Assembly: GCF_011405655.1 (NCBI RefSeq)
Contig: NZ_AP022829.1
Coordinates: 1,969,001-2,033,000, forward strand
Reading direction: 5' to 3'
DNA: 64,000 nucleotides
Origin: Adlercreutzia hattorii
GTDB taxonomy: Bacteria > Actinomycetota > Coriobacteriia > Coriobacteriales > Eggerthellaceae
In this document: positions 36,615 through 45,310 of the stretch, one piece after another
How the letters are laid out: the number at the start of each line of letters is the position of its first letter
Position numbering within the stretch: the first letter of the stretch is position 1
Program-made: the position numbers and the translations under genes
Notes under the pieces: generated by a model
What the model saw: only the letters and a program-made list of their open reading frames with translations
Told to the model about the DNA's origin: nothing
Database searches by the model: none

Positions 36615-37836
36615 CGGCCTCATCCTTGCCCATGAAGAACTCGTAGATGTCGTGATTCACCTGCACCCAGCCCGTCCAGCCGAAATGGGCCATATCATAG
36701 AGAAAATAGGGATCGTACTCATAGGGCGAGTAGTCGACGTATTCAGCGCCCCGTTCTTCGCAGATCGCCTTCATGCGGTCGTACCAGATGGCCCGCACAT
36801 CGGCGGTGTAATCGGTCTGATCGACCATAGCGCCTTTGAGGGGCATGAGAACGACTAACGGCTGGATACCTGTCTCCTGGCAGACATCGAGAAACAGCTC
36901 GAAATCCTCGAACTCGGTCTCCTGATAGGGCTCGTCGGTAAACGTAAGCCAGTCCTCGCGGCCGGCATACCATTTGTCGTACCCGCCGTTCTCGTACCAG
37001 CTATTGTAGATGCCCATGTCGTTGCTCGACGTCTGATCCGCTCCCTCGGCCTGCTCTTGGCTCATCCAGGCATCCCAATCGGGCACCTGGGCCTCACCTT
37101 GGGTGCGCCCCTCTGGCACGGGACGACTCTTGTTCAACTCACGCTCCGGCGCGTTCCAATCATCTTCTTCGTCGCTGAGCACCGCGTCCCAGTTTTTCGA
37201 CGTATCAAAGATCTTCTGAACACCTTCGTTGATGCGATCCACGAAGGTCTTATCGGACGCCTCAGCATAGACTTCGTCCTCCGACACGCCGTACTCAACC
37301 ATCTTCTTCTGAATCTTCGCCTTCGTCTTGTCGCTCACCTTGGGATTGGCCATGAGGTCAGCGTAAGCCTCGGGCGAAAACGACAACCTGAAACATTTGG
37401 CGGGATTCTGGTAATCCATGAACCAGGAGATTCCGCAGAAGAACACCACTTTGTCGTCGGGAATGTCTTCAGAAAGCGCGCCCGCTTCAATGGCGTGCCA
37501 CAGATCTTGGCAATAAGGCTGGCCCAAAAGGAACGTGTCCATACCATAATTGTTGTTCGCGAAAAAGTTCCCCGGGTGCGACGAGACCGTATCGGGATAA
37601 ACCCAGCGAAACTCGGAAGTGCCGAGAACCACCTTGCAGTTATCGCCCTGGGCGTTTCTCTGCTTGATGGCCGCGCGCACGAAGTCCGGAGAATTGGAGC
37701 GCGCCTTCGCAGGCCATATCTGATAGGGAGTACTGGCGATCTGCTTCTCCAGAGCCGACGAGGACGCTGTGGCGCCCATAGCCACAGGGACGCACACGAG
37801 CGCTATCGCCAAAACCACTGCCACAAGACGCTTCAA
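36601..37836 (-). CDS. dltD: D-alanyl transfer protein DltD
   Basis: DltD completes D-alanine transfer on the outer face of the membrane. The 411-residue protein has one N-terminal anchor (LVAVVLAIALVCVPVAMGA) and an SGNH-like domain with the nucleophile in VVLGTSEFRW and the Asp/His pair in DMAHFGWTGWVQVNHDIYEFF. A TTG at 37836 with GGAGGAGG before it gives MKRLVAVVLAIA, a normal start; the longer frame to 37878 lacks a ribosome site. In many Firmicutes dltD comes last, but here it leads the operon. A hydrophilic insert at about 240-300 is rich in Asp, Glu and Gln. Confidence 0.92.
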   Translation of the reverse strand: MKRLVAVVLAIALVCVPVAMGATASSSALEKQIASTPYQIWPAKARSNSPDFVRAAIKQRNAQGDNCKVVLGTSEFRWVYPDTVSSHPGNFFANNNYGMDTFLLGQPYCQDLWHAIEAGALSEDIPDDKVVFFCGISWFMDYQNPAKCFRLSFSPEAYADLMANPKVSDKTKAKIQKKMVEYGVSEDEVYAEASDKTFVDRINEGVQKIFDTSKNWDAVLSDEEDDWNAPERELNKSRPVPEGRTQGEAQVPDWDAWMSQEQAEGADQTSSNDMGIYNSWYENGGYDKWYAGREDWLTFTDEPYQETEFEDFELFLDVCQETGIQPLVVLMPLKGAMVDQTDYTADVRAIWYDRMKAICEERGAEYVDYSPYEYDPYFLYDMAHFGWTGWVQVNHDIYEFFMGKDEADEAN

Positions 37837-37883
37837 AGCCTGCTCCTCCTCCGACGGAATCGATCCGCGCATCCACACAAAAC

Positions 37884-37905
37884 GGGCGACGCTCTCGCGT
37901 CGCCC
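37884..37905 (-). terminator. Leader hairpin or terminator before dltD
   Basis: GGGCGACG pairs with CGTCGCCC around a six-base loop; on the minus strand GTTTTGT follows. It lies 48 bases before the dltD start. It may end the upstream polymerase gene or attenuate dlt. The stem is nearly the same as at 9683-9707. Confidence 0.6.
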
Positions 37906-38065
37906 CCTAATTCAAAACCGAAATGCAGATTCATCGTAGCAAAATCGAGAAGCACTGGCGCAAAACTCCCCGCAGTTGCCCCGCATCAACATATCGCGTA
38001 CACGCTATGTCCACAGGGTTTAACTTCTCCTTGCGCCAAAGTCGAGGCCATGACGAACCGGCGGA

Positions 38066-40771
38066 TCACCGAGCGCAGCCATCGGCGCGGCGCCGCTCTG
38101 ACAATGCTCGAGCGCCCTCGAAAATGCGTTTGCTGCTCTCGTAGTCAGAAAAACCGAACATGGCGTCGGCACGGCTTCGATATTCGGGCTCCATCTGGCA
38201 ATCATTTTCCATGTAGCGTATGATGGCGTCCACTGTTTCCTCCAATGTGCGAGTCACAGGGCCAAAGCCGTCGATATCGTAGTCGAAGTAGCTGTCCTCA
38301 CCGTACGTGTGACCACCGCTGAATACCGAATCGTACTGGCTGTACACCACTGGTTTGCGCTGGTAGCCAAAATCGAATCCCACCCCTGAGTAATCCGTCA
38401 CCATGAGCGCCGACTCGCTCAGCACGCGCTCGTAGTCAGCCGACCCCTCCCCCACCTGCACAAGCTCATTGCCCTGGAAATCACCGGCTTGCTTCTCGAA
38501 TGCAGGGTGCACGTAGAACTCGGCCGTGTACCCGTAACGCCTCATGGCGTCCAGCAGACGTTCGTCATTGATGAGGGCATTGTAAAATTTCCAGAAATCC
38601 GTGGATTTGAAATGATGCACATACTCGCGCGTGCTCGTGCCCGGGATGATCTTGCCAGCGATATTCGAGCGCCACGTGGGCAGAAACGCGATCTTCTTCT
38701 GAGTATGGACATCGCCGTAGGCGTCGTAACGAGCCATGCCCATGAGAGACACCTCATCCTCTCGGTAGCCATAAGCCTCGCTCAAAAGCGCATTGCGCTC
38801 CATCTGGGTGCTCACCGAGAACAACTTGATTTTCTTCGCCGGCTTACCCAGCATGAACGCCAGATCTCCAAAGAGCGTCCCATGGGTGAGGTATACGAAA
38901 TCGTAATCCATGAGATCCTTCACGAACACGAGCTCGGGGCCGTAGGGGTTCACCATGGACTCTTCGGCGCGCGAGGACACCACCACCGAGGACAGCAGGA
39001 ACAGCAGCTTGTAGCGGAAGGTGGTCGGATCAATTACGTGACCGTACTTGGCCACCGAGGCGTAATCGGCGCTCGACTTCTCCAAAGCGAAGTACATCTT
39101 AGCGCCGCGATAGCCGGATCGCTTCATGGCATAACGGTACACGTTCTCGGCGTTGTCGCCTGCCTTCCACTCCTTGTCGCCGAAGATCCAGATGGGTTTC
39201 TTGAACAGCAGTCGATGAACCCGGTAGCACAGACGCAGCCAAACGTACTCGAAACGCAATCGGGACGTCCCCTTCTTCGAGCGTAGGATCTCCGCCCAAC
39301 GGCGCAGCTCGGACACGACGGCCATGCGCCACGTGGCGCGATAGGTGCGCAGCTGCTTGCCGATATGCTTCACCATGACGCCGCCGAAACGATGGTAGTC
39401 GCGCTTCATTGACTGGCTGAAAATAGCGAAGTTGCCATAATGAGGCGTGAGGATGACCTCCTGGACACGCCCGCAGAACCTCGCGCGGAACGAGAAGGAG
39501 CGCTCCGGCTCCAAAGGCAGATCGAGCGTGAACCGCATACCCTTGCATACCGACTCTTTAGCCAGAGTGCGACGATTATCGGTAGGGAATGGGGATAAAT
39601 GCGCATTGAAGCGCTCACCGCTCTTCTCGTCGCGAACGAATAGCTCGAAGGGCATTCCCAATATGTCGATGTCCGTCGTTCCCTCAATATGCAGCGTCGT
39701 GCCTTGGGGAGTGATCTCGTAAAGATAGCAGGGCGCCTTCGCGTTCATGCTGATGAGCTGCATACCGTCGAGCAACCCTCGATCGCGGTCAACCCAAACC
39801 AGTTCCTTAAAGACATCCACCCCGTATTTGAGGCGGTAAAGAACGATTTTCTTTTCGCGAGTAAGCCAGCGCGCATTGGCGATGACGTCAGCATCGGCGT
39901 CCGCGACAATCTTGCGCACAGCGGCCGACCAATTCGCGGCGTCCTCGGCGGACAGGGCATCGCTCGCCTTGCCCAAAAGCTGCCACCCGATGATGTAGAG
40001 CGCCACCGCCTGGGCAAAGGGAAGCACCCGCCCCTTGGCACGGCGCGACGCCTCGAGCACGCGCTCGCACACATCCAGATTCTGCATATGCTTGGAATAG
40101 GTAATGACCTGGCTCAGAGACGAACCGTCCTGCCGCTTTCGGTAGAGATACGTGCAGAAAGGAGTAACCGCGTAGGCGCACTTGTGCAAAATAACCCGGT
40201 TGACGAACAGCGTATCCTCCGACGTAGTCAGATCCTCGTCGAATCGGATATCACCGATAGCTTCGCGCAGAAAGAAGCAGTTCCCAATCGTACTCTGGAT
40301 GTCGCAGGGGCGATCTCCCAGACGGATGATGGAATCCTTGTCTTTCGGGAAACGGTAAGCCAAGGGATGGGTGTGGTCCTCGCCCTCGAAGAGGGTGAGC
40401 TCGCCAACGAGAACGTCGACGTTGTTCTCCTGGTTGTCGAAAAAATCCACGGCATAGGCAAACGATTCCGGCGTCCATTGGTCGTCACTGTCCAGGCAGG
40501 TGACGATGCGCCCGCTGGCCCGGTCGAGGCCGGCGTTGCGCGCCGAGGAGACGCCTCCGTTGGGCTGCTGGTGAAAAACGACGTTGGCTGGGTAGCGATC
40601 TTGGAACGAACGACAGATGGCGGCGCTGCCATCAGTGGACCCGTCGTCGACGATAACGACCTGAACGGCGTCCATCCCCACTGTTTGGGCAGCCACCGAT
40701 TCCAGAGTCTCGCCCAGATACTCCTCGGAATTGTACACGGGGATCACGACGGATATTTCAAAATCTGACAC
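38066..40771 (-). CDS. GT2 glycosyltransferase fused to CDP-glycerol-type phosphotransferase (TagF-like)
   Basis: From GTG 40771 (GGAGGAG before it) the protein has 901 residues in two enzymatic halves. Residues 1-270 are a GT2 domain: ISVVIPVYNSEEYLGETL, VVIVDDGSTDGSA, GGVSSARNAGLDRASG and TCLDSDDQW. The last 370 residues are a CDP-glycerol:polyglycerophosphate transferase domain (PIWIFGDKEWKAGDN, YLTHGTLFGDLAF, VSLMGMARYDA, VTDYSGVGFDFGY). Such fusions build polymers with both sugar and alditol-phosphate parts. It is divergent from the cytidylyltransferase cassette that probably makes its CDP-linked donor. The open frame continues to 40987 without support. Confidence 0.88.
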   Translation of the reverse strand: MSDFEISVVIPVYNSEEYLGETLESVAAQTVGMDAVQVVIVDDGSTDGSAAICRSFQDRYPANVVFHQQPNGGVSSARNAGLDRASGRIVTCLDSDDQWTPESFAYAVDFFDNQENNVDVLVGELTLFEGEDHTHPLAYRFPKDKDSIIRLGDRPCDIQSTIGNCFFLREAIGDIRFDEDLTTSEDTLFVNRVILHKCAYAVTPFCTYLYRKRQDGSSLSQVITYSKHMQNLDVCERVLEASRRAKGRVLPFAQAVALYIIGWQLLGKASDALSAEDAANWSAAVRKIVADADADVIANARWLTREKKIVLYRLKYGVDVFKELVWVDRDRGLLDGMQLISMNAKAPCYLYEITPQGTTLHIEGTTDIDILGMPFELFVRDEKSGERFNAHLSPFPTDNRRTLAKESVCKGMRFTLDLPLEPERSFSFRARFCGRVQEVILTPHYGNFAIFSQSMKRDYHRFGGVMVKHIGKQLRTYRATWRMAVVSELRRWAEILRSKKGTSRLRFEYVWLRLCYRVHRLLFKKPIWIFGDKEWKAGDNAENVYRYAMKRSGYRGAKMYFALEKSSADYASVAKYGHVIDPTTFRYKLLFLLSSVVVSSRAEESMVNPYGPELVFVKDLMDYDFVYLTHGTLFGDLAFMLGKPAKKIKLFSVSTQMERNALLSEAYGYREDEVSLMGMARYDAYGDVHTQKKIAFLPTWRSNIAGKIIPGTSTREYVHHFKSTDFWKFYNALINDERLLDAMRRYGYTAEFYVHPAFEKQAGDFQGNELVQVGEGSADYERVLSESALMVTDYSGVGFDFGYQRKPVVYSQYDSVFSGGHTYGEDSYFDYDIDGFGPVTRTLEETVDAIIRYMENDCQMEPEYRSRADAMFGFSDYESSKRIFEGARALSERRRADGCAR

Positions 40772-40998
40772 TCTCGCTCCTCCAGCCTCGGAAAACGCCT
40801 CTCTGCCATCACACATTGCATCGAGTACCCACGCCTGACGGCAGTCCTCATATGATAGCACAAGGGCTCGGCGCAACATTTTGCTCATTTGCCGTAGGCA
40901 AGCTCCTTTGCAAGAGGGAAGGAAATCTTTTGGTCTATCATATAAGGTCAGCTCATTCGTTGAGACGAGCCCCTCGCCGGGCGACAAAGGAGTTTGCA

Positions 40999-42108
40999 GT
41001 GAACATTACGGTATTTGGCGCGGGAAACCTCGGCCTCGCCTGCTGCGCGGTGCTTTCGCAGGACAACGACGTCACGCTTTACACCACGCGACCCCATAAG
41101 AGCCGCGAAACGCTCGCATACACCTACGAAGAAAAGGCCGTCGCATCGGCGACCTTCACCGTTACCGACGACATGGCCCGGGCCTGCAACGCGGAACTGA
41201 TCCTTTGCACCTACCCCGCGTTTCTCCGGCAGCAGTTCGTCGCCGACGTAGAGCCTTATGTCGGCAAAGGCACCCTCATCGGCTTTGTTCCGGGCTACGG
41301 GGGCGTGGAATACTACTGCCAGGGTCTCATCACCCGCGGCGTCACCGTCTTCGGGCTGCAGCGCGTGCCCTACGTGTGCCGCTCGAGCTGGGACGAGCGC
41401 ACGGCCGGAATTCTGTCGGCGAAAGAAACGCTGTACGTGGCCACGCTCCCCAAGGGTCGAACCGCCGAGGTGGCCGCGCTTCTCGAGGATCTTTTCCATA
41501 TTCCCACCGTAGCTCTCAAGGAGTTCCTCGCGGTAACGCTGGTACCTTCAAACCCCCTGTTGCACACTTCGGGCGCCTACGGCGTCTTCAAAGACTACCA
41601 ACCGGGCGACACCTATCCCGAGCAGCTCATGTTCTACGAGCAGTGGAACGACGACACGTCGCGCTTCCTTCTGGCTTACGACGACGAGCTGCAGGCAATC
41701 TGCCGCGCCCTCGCCCCTCTCGATTTGAGCGAGGTGGTATCGCTGCGCGAGTACTACGAGTCCCCCACTCCCGAGGCCATGACTCGCAAGCTGAAGAGCA
41801 TCCGGGCCTTCGAGGCGGTCAAGGTACCCCTGAGCCCCACCGAGGACGGCGCATTCCTGCCGAACTGGAACGACCGCATGTTCACCGAGGACTACCCCTT
41901 CGGCGTGGCCATCATCAAGGACATCGCCTCCATGGTCGGCGTGCAAACGCCGACCATCGACACCCTCCTCGATTTCTACCGCGCGCAAACTGGCACTAGC
42001 TACCTGAACGCCGACGGTACTTCCAGCAAAGACGCTGGCGCCAGCGCCATGCCCCGCAACTTCGGCCTCACCGACAAAGAGGCCTTCGTCGAGTTCTACC
42101 AATCGTAA
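40999..42108 (+). CDS. Octopine/opine dehydrogenase-like NAD(P) oxidoreductase
   Basis: GTG 40999 lies six bases after AAAGGAG and gives a 369-residue protein. It opens with a Rossmann motif, ITVFGAGNLGLACCAVLS, followed by the longer domain typical of octopine dehydrogenases and related reductases (LVPSNPLLHTSGAYGVFKDY with its His, and a helical end). Family members reductively join an amino acid to a keto acid, or reduce a keto group. It leads a three-gene run with an aminotransferase and a cytidylyltransferase fusion, 12 bases before the next start, so it probably helps make an unusual activated building block. Substrate unknown. Confidence 0.8.
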   Translation: MNITVFGAGNLGLACCAVLSQDNDVTLYTTRPHKSRETLAYTYEEKAVASATFTVTDDMARACNAELILCTYPAFLRQQFVADVEPYVGKGTLIGFVPGYGGVEYYCQGLITRGVTVFGLQRVPYVCRSSWDERTAGILSAKETLYVATLPKGRTAEVAALLEDLFHIPTVALKEFLAVTLVPSNPLLHTSGAYGVFKDYQPGDTYPEQLMFYEQWNDDTSRFLLAYDDELQAICRALAPLDLSEVVSLREYYESPTPEAMTRKLKSIRAFEAVKVPLSPTEDGAFLPNWNDRMFTEDYPFGVAIIKDIASMVGVQTPTIDTLLDFYRAQTGTSYLNADGTSSKDAGASAMPRNFGLTDKEAFVEFYQS

Positions 42109-42120
42109 AGGAGACGACCC

Positions 42121-43179
42121 ATGGCATTTTACGTTGACGAGCACATCAAGAACACCGAGCGCGTTTTCCCCGACCAGGGGCGCTATGGGATGCTCCGTTA
42201 CGACATGAACGAGAACCCGGAAGGGTTGCCCGCCTGGTTCGTGGACGAGGTCAAGGCCGAGATCACGCCGGAGTACCTGTCCATCTACCCCGAGCCCGAC
42301 CGCTTCCTCACGAAATACGCGAAGTACGTGGGCGTCCCCCGCGATTGCGTTACGGCCACCAACGGCACCGACCAGGCCATCCGCTACCTGCTGCAGACAT
42401 TCTGCGGACAAGGGCACGACGTGGTCACCGTGGCCCCCTCCTTCGAGATGTACTGGGTGAACTGCAATATCCTCGGACTGAACCATGTGCCGGTCGCCTA
42501 CAACGACGATCTGTCCTTCAACATGGAAAACCTCATCGCCGCCATCGGCCCCAACACCGACATCGTCGTGCTGCTGAACCCGAACAACCCCGTGGGCGAC
42601 GCCTTCAGCCGCGAGGACGTCATCGCAGCCATCGAGGCAGCCCGCGCCGTGGACGCCGTGGTCATCATCGACGAGGCCTACCATTACTTCTACCCCAACA
42701 CGTTCATCGACTTGACACAGACCTACGACAACGTCATCGTCATGCGCACCTTCTCGAAGCTGTTCTCGCTGGCCGCTTGCCGCCTGGGCGTTATCATCTC
42801 GAACCCGACCATCATTCATTACGTCGAAAACGCCAAGCTCACCTTCGATGTGAACGCTCTGGCGCTGCTGTTCGGCGAGAAGATCCTCGATCACCCCGAG
42901 ATTGCCGAGGAGCTCATCGCTGCCGAGCGCGAGGGCCGCACGTGGACCATCGAGACTTTGCAGGAGCAGGGCTATGAGGCCCGCCCCTCCGAGGGGAACT
43001 TCATCTTCATCCGCACCCATCGCCCCGCACCGGAGGTGGCGGCCGACCTTGAGGCCCGGAACATCCTAGTGAAGTCGTGGAAGTCCGGCATGCTCGCCGA
43101 CTTCCTGCGAGTGTCCACCGGCTCGAAAGCCGCCATGGAGAAGTTCGTGGACGCCCTTTTGGAAGTGGACGCTGCCTAA
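42121..43179 (+). CDS. HisC-like PLP aminotransferase
   Basis: This 352-residue fold-type I aminotransferase resembles histidinol-phosphate aminotransferase: RYDMNENPEGLP at the N-terminus, TNGTDQAIRYLLQTF, LLNPNNPVGDAFS, IIDEAYHYFYP, and K213 in RTFSKLFSLAACRLG for PLP. HisC acts on a small phosphorylated ketone, so a similar phospho-ketone is a plausible substrate here. No histidine genes are nearby; the neighbours are sugar-phosphate enzymes. AAAGGAG precedes the ATG. Confidence 0.85.
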   Translation: MAFYVDEHIKNTERVFPDQGRYGMLRYDMNENPEGLPAWFVDEVKAEITPEYLSIYPEPDRFLTKYAKYVGVPRDCVTATNGTDQAIRYLLQTFCGQGHDVVTVAPSFEMYWVNCNILGLNHVPVAYNDDLSFNMENLIAAIGPNTDIVVLLNPNNPVGDAFSREDVIAAIEAARAVDAVVIIDEAYHYFYPNTFIDLTQTYDNVIVMRTFSKLFSLAACRLGVIISNPTIIHYVENAKLTFDVNALALLFGEKILDHPEIAEELIAAEREGRTWTIETLQEQGYEARPSEGNFIFIRTHRPAPEVAADLEARNILVKSWKSGMLADFLRVSTGSKAAMEKFVDALLEVDAA

Positions 43180-43257
43180 GTTGGGCATCCGGGGGCGCAC
43201 CGCCGACGAGCGGCGCGCCCCCGCATCGGCCCTGCCCCATCCTGCGGCCCAGCCGCA

Positions 43258-43265
43258 CCCCCCCC
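43258..43265 (+). repeat. Poly-C tract of eight in the leader of the cytidylyltransferase gene
   Basis: Eight C lie 17 bases before the GTG start at 43283, just before the ribosome site. A GGGGGCGC/GCGCCCCC stem (43191-43222) precedes it. A length change could alter translation or initiation; no direct sign of that. Confidence 0.6.
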
Positions 43266-43282
43266 AAGCGAAGGATCAAGCT

Positions 43283-44635
43283 GTGAAGAAAGTCATCACC
43301 TACGGCACGTTCGACCTGCTGCACCACGGACACGTAAACCTGCTGCGCCGGGCGAAGGAGTTGGGCGACTACCTGATCGTGGGCGTCACTTCCTCGGACT
43401 TCGACAAAAACCGCGGCAAGATTAATGTGAAGCAATCGCTGATGGACCGCATCGAGGCCGTGAAGGCCCTCGGCATTGCCGATGAGGTGATACCCGAGGA
43501 ATACTACGGCCAGAAAATCGATGATATCCGCAACTACGATGTGGATATCTTCGCTATCGGGTCTGACTGGCGCGGGCACTTCGATTACCTGAACGAGTAC
43601 TGCGAGGTAGTGTACCTCGATCGCACAGAGGGCATTTCCAGCACCCAGTTGCGCGAAGGCGGCCATCACATCGCCCTGGGCATCGTGGGCGCCTCGCGCG
43701 ACATCGCCAAGTTCATCGACGAGTGCAAGTACGTGAGCGGTGTCGATGTAGTGGGGGCGTTCCCCGACAGCGACGAATTCGACCTAGCGGGAAAGACGGC
43801 GCTGTTCGGATCGCTCGAGAAGCTCATCGAGGCAAGCGACGCGCTGTACGTCGCCAACGCTCCCGAGCGCCGCTTCGCCACGGCGAAGGCGGGGTTGGAG
43901 GCCGGCAAAGACGTGCTGAGCGAATCGCCCGTGGCGCTGGCCGCCTCCGAGGCGGAGGCGCTGTTTGCCGTGGCCGACGAGCGCGGGCTGGTGTTCCACG
44001 AGGCCGTGAAAACCGCCTACGCGCTGGCCTTCTCGCGCCTGACGTTGCTCGTCAAAAGCGGCATGATCGGCTCACCGGTCTCCGTGCGGGCCACCTGCAC
44101 AAGCCAGGCCTTCACGAGCCCCGCAGGCAGTCTCATCGGCTGGGGGCCCATCGCCTGCCTCCCCATCTTCGAGATGCTGGGCACCGACTACACGGCAGCC
44201 AGCGCGGCGTCGCTCATGAGCCGCACCGACGGCACCGACGTGTACACGAAGGTGGATTTCATCTATCCGGGCGCCTGCGCGTCCATCGAGGTGGGCAGCG
44301 GGGCAAAGTCCGAAGGCGAGCTGGTCATCGCAGGCACCAAGGGCTATGTGTACGTGCCCTCTCCCTGGTGGAAAACCGATTACTTCGAGGTGCGCTTCGA
44401 GGACTTCTCCAGCAATAAGCGCTACTTCTATCAGCTGAACGGCGAGGGCATCCGCGACGAGATCTCCGTTTTCGCGAAGACCATCCAGGACGGCAAGAAG
44501 CCCAACCTGGACATCACCCGCGACCACACCATCGCCCTCAGCCGCCTTATCGAGAACTATCGCAACGGCCAGATGCAAGTCTACAACCTAGGAACCGAAT
44601 CCGAAGGCTGCAGCATCAGCTTCTTCCAGAATTAG
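43283..44635 (+). CDS. Fusion of TagD-like cytidylyltransferase and Gfo/Idh/MocA oxidoreductase
   Basis: GTG 43283 follows AAGGA and gives 450 residues. The first 130 are a glycerol-3-phosphate cytidylyltransferase-like domain: TYGTFDLLHHGHVNLLRRAK with HxGH, FAIGSDWRGHFDYL, and RTEGISSTQLRE. From about 132 a Gfo/Idh/MocA domain begins (LGIVGASRDIAKFIDEC), with SESPVALAASEAEALFAV and EAVKTAYALAFSRL. In most Gfo/Idh enzymes the first of these reads EKP with a catalytic Lys; here it is ESP, so the active site may be altered. The fusion would make and modify a CDP-activated polyol or aminopolyol. The GT2/TagF-like polymerase across the promoter is the likely user. Confidence 0.85.
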   Translation: MKKVITYGTFDLLHHGHVNLLRRAKELGDYLIVGVTSSDFDKNRGKINVKQSLMDRIEAVKALGIADEVIPEEYYGQKIDDIRNYDVDIFAIGSDWRGHFDYLNEYCEVVYLDRTEGISSTQLREGGHHIALGIVGASRDIAKFIDECKYVSGVDVVGAFPDSDEFDLAGKTALFGSLEKLIEASDALYVANAPERRFATAKAGLEAGKDVLSESPVALAASEAEALFAVADERGLVFHEAVKTAYALAFSRLTLLVKSGMIGSPVSVRATCTSQAFTSPAGSLIGWGPIACLPIFEMLGTDYTAASAASLMSRTDGTDVYTKVDFIYPGACASIEVGSGAKSEGELVIAGTKGYVYVPSPWWKTDYFEVRFEDFSSNKRYFYQLNGEGIRDEISVFAKTIQDGKKPNLDITRDHTIALSRLIENYRNGQMQVYNLGTESEGCSISFFQN

Positions 44636-44647
44636 AGGAAGACAAGC

Positions 44648-45310
44648 GTGCGCCTTCGCAACAAAAGTAAAAACGCTAGACGATCAGCGGATAAAGCCGA
44701 GCGAGGCCATATGAATTGCGAAGCATTGCTTTTCGATCCGGACATCGATGAAGGCGGCTTAATCGCAAGAGCGGGAGACTGCTTCGCTCCACGAAAATAC
44801 TGTGTGAAATTTTATCCAAAAAACCGTACGGAAAGTCTCCACGGTTTTTTGCACGACATCTCCTTAAAACAACTTCCTACAGTTGAAGTAGTGATTAAAG
44901 CGCTTGATGACGAGAGCTCGTCGGGGGAATGCAGATTCACATTAGAAACTGAGGAGGGGGTATGGAGCACAATCAGCCATTTCACAATCCATGTATACGA
45001 TGAGTTTCGAAACAAGGGCGTCGGCACCGATTTAATTCTCTGTATGCACTTTATTATCAATTCAATTGATAGAAACCTTGTGAAGATGACTCACTCTGAG
45101 ATTAATCCAGAAGACGAGAGTTATTTTTCTCGCTTACTTGCTTTTTATAGACGAAGCGGATTCATCATTGGCAAGGTCGGCAACAACGATCGAGCGATCG
45201 TCGAGCGAAAGCCCGTCTGCACATCCAGTTCCCAAATTGCATTTCTGGGAAGTAGCATACGCGACTTGGTCGAGGCTTGCACCGCAGCGACCAACTCTGG
45301 TCAACGGTAG
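44648..45310 (+). CDS. GNAT-like acetyltransferase, AT-rich
   Basis: This 220-residue protein begins at GTG 44648 (AGAGGAAG before it), 12 bases after the fusion gene. The segment FTIHVYDEFRNKGVGTDLIL looks like GNAT motif A with its acetyl-CoA loop, and SRLLAFYRRSGFIIG like motif B. The remainder is not recognised. Codon use is clearly richer in A and T than in the preceding genes, so it may be foreign despite its close spacing. An alternative ATG lies at 44711. The substrate cannot be inferred. Confidence 0.6.
   Translation: MRLRNKSKNARRSADKAERGHMNCEALLFDPDIDEGGLIARAGDCFAPRKYCVKFYPKNRTESLHGFLHDISLKQLPTVEVVIKALDDESSSGECRFTLETEEGVWSTISHFTIHVYDEFRNKGVGTDLILCMHFIINSIDRNLVKMTHSEINPEDESYFSRLLAFYRRSGFIIGKVGNNDRAIVERKPVCTSSSQIAFLGSSIRDLVEACTAATNSGQR

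Noticed and set aside
43181-43282. Earlier start for the cytidylyltransferase fusion
   Set aside because: The segment covers a GC stem and the C8 run and encodes Pro/Ala-rich noise; TagD proteins begin at KKVITYGTFDLLH.
40999-44635. Phosphocholine (lic) pathway reading of the cytidylyltransferase cassette
   Set aside because: The HxGH domain is TagD-like rather than LicC-like, and no licA, licB or licD gene is present.
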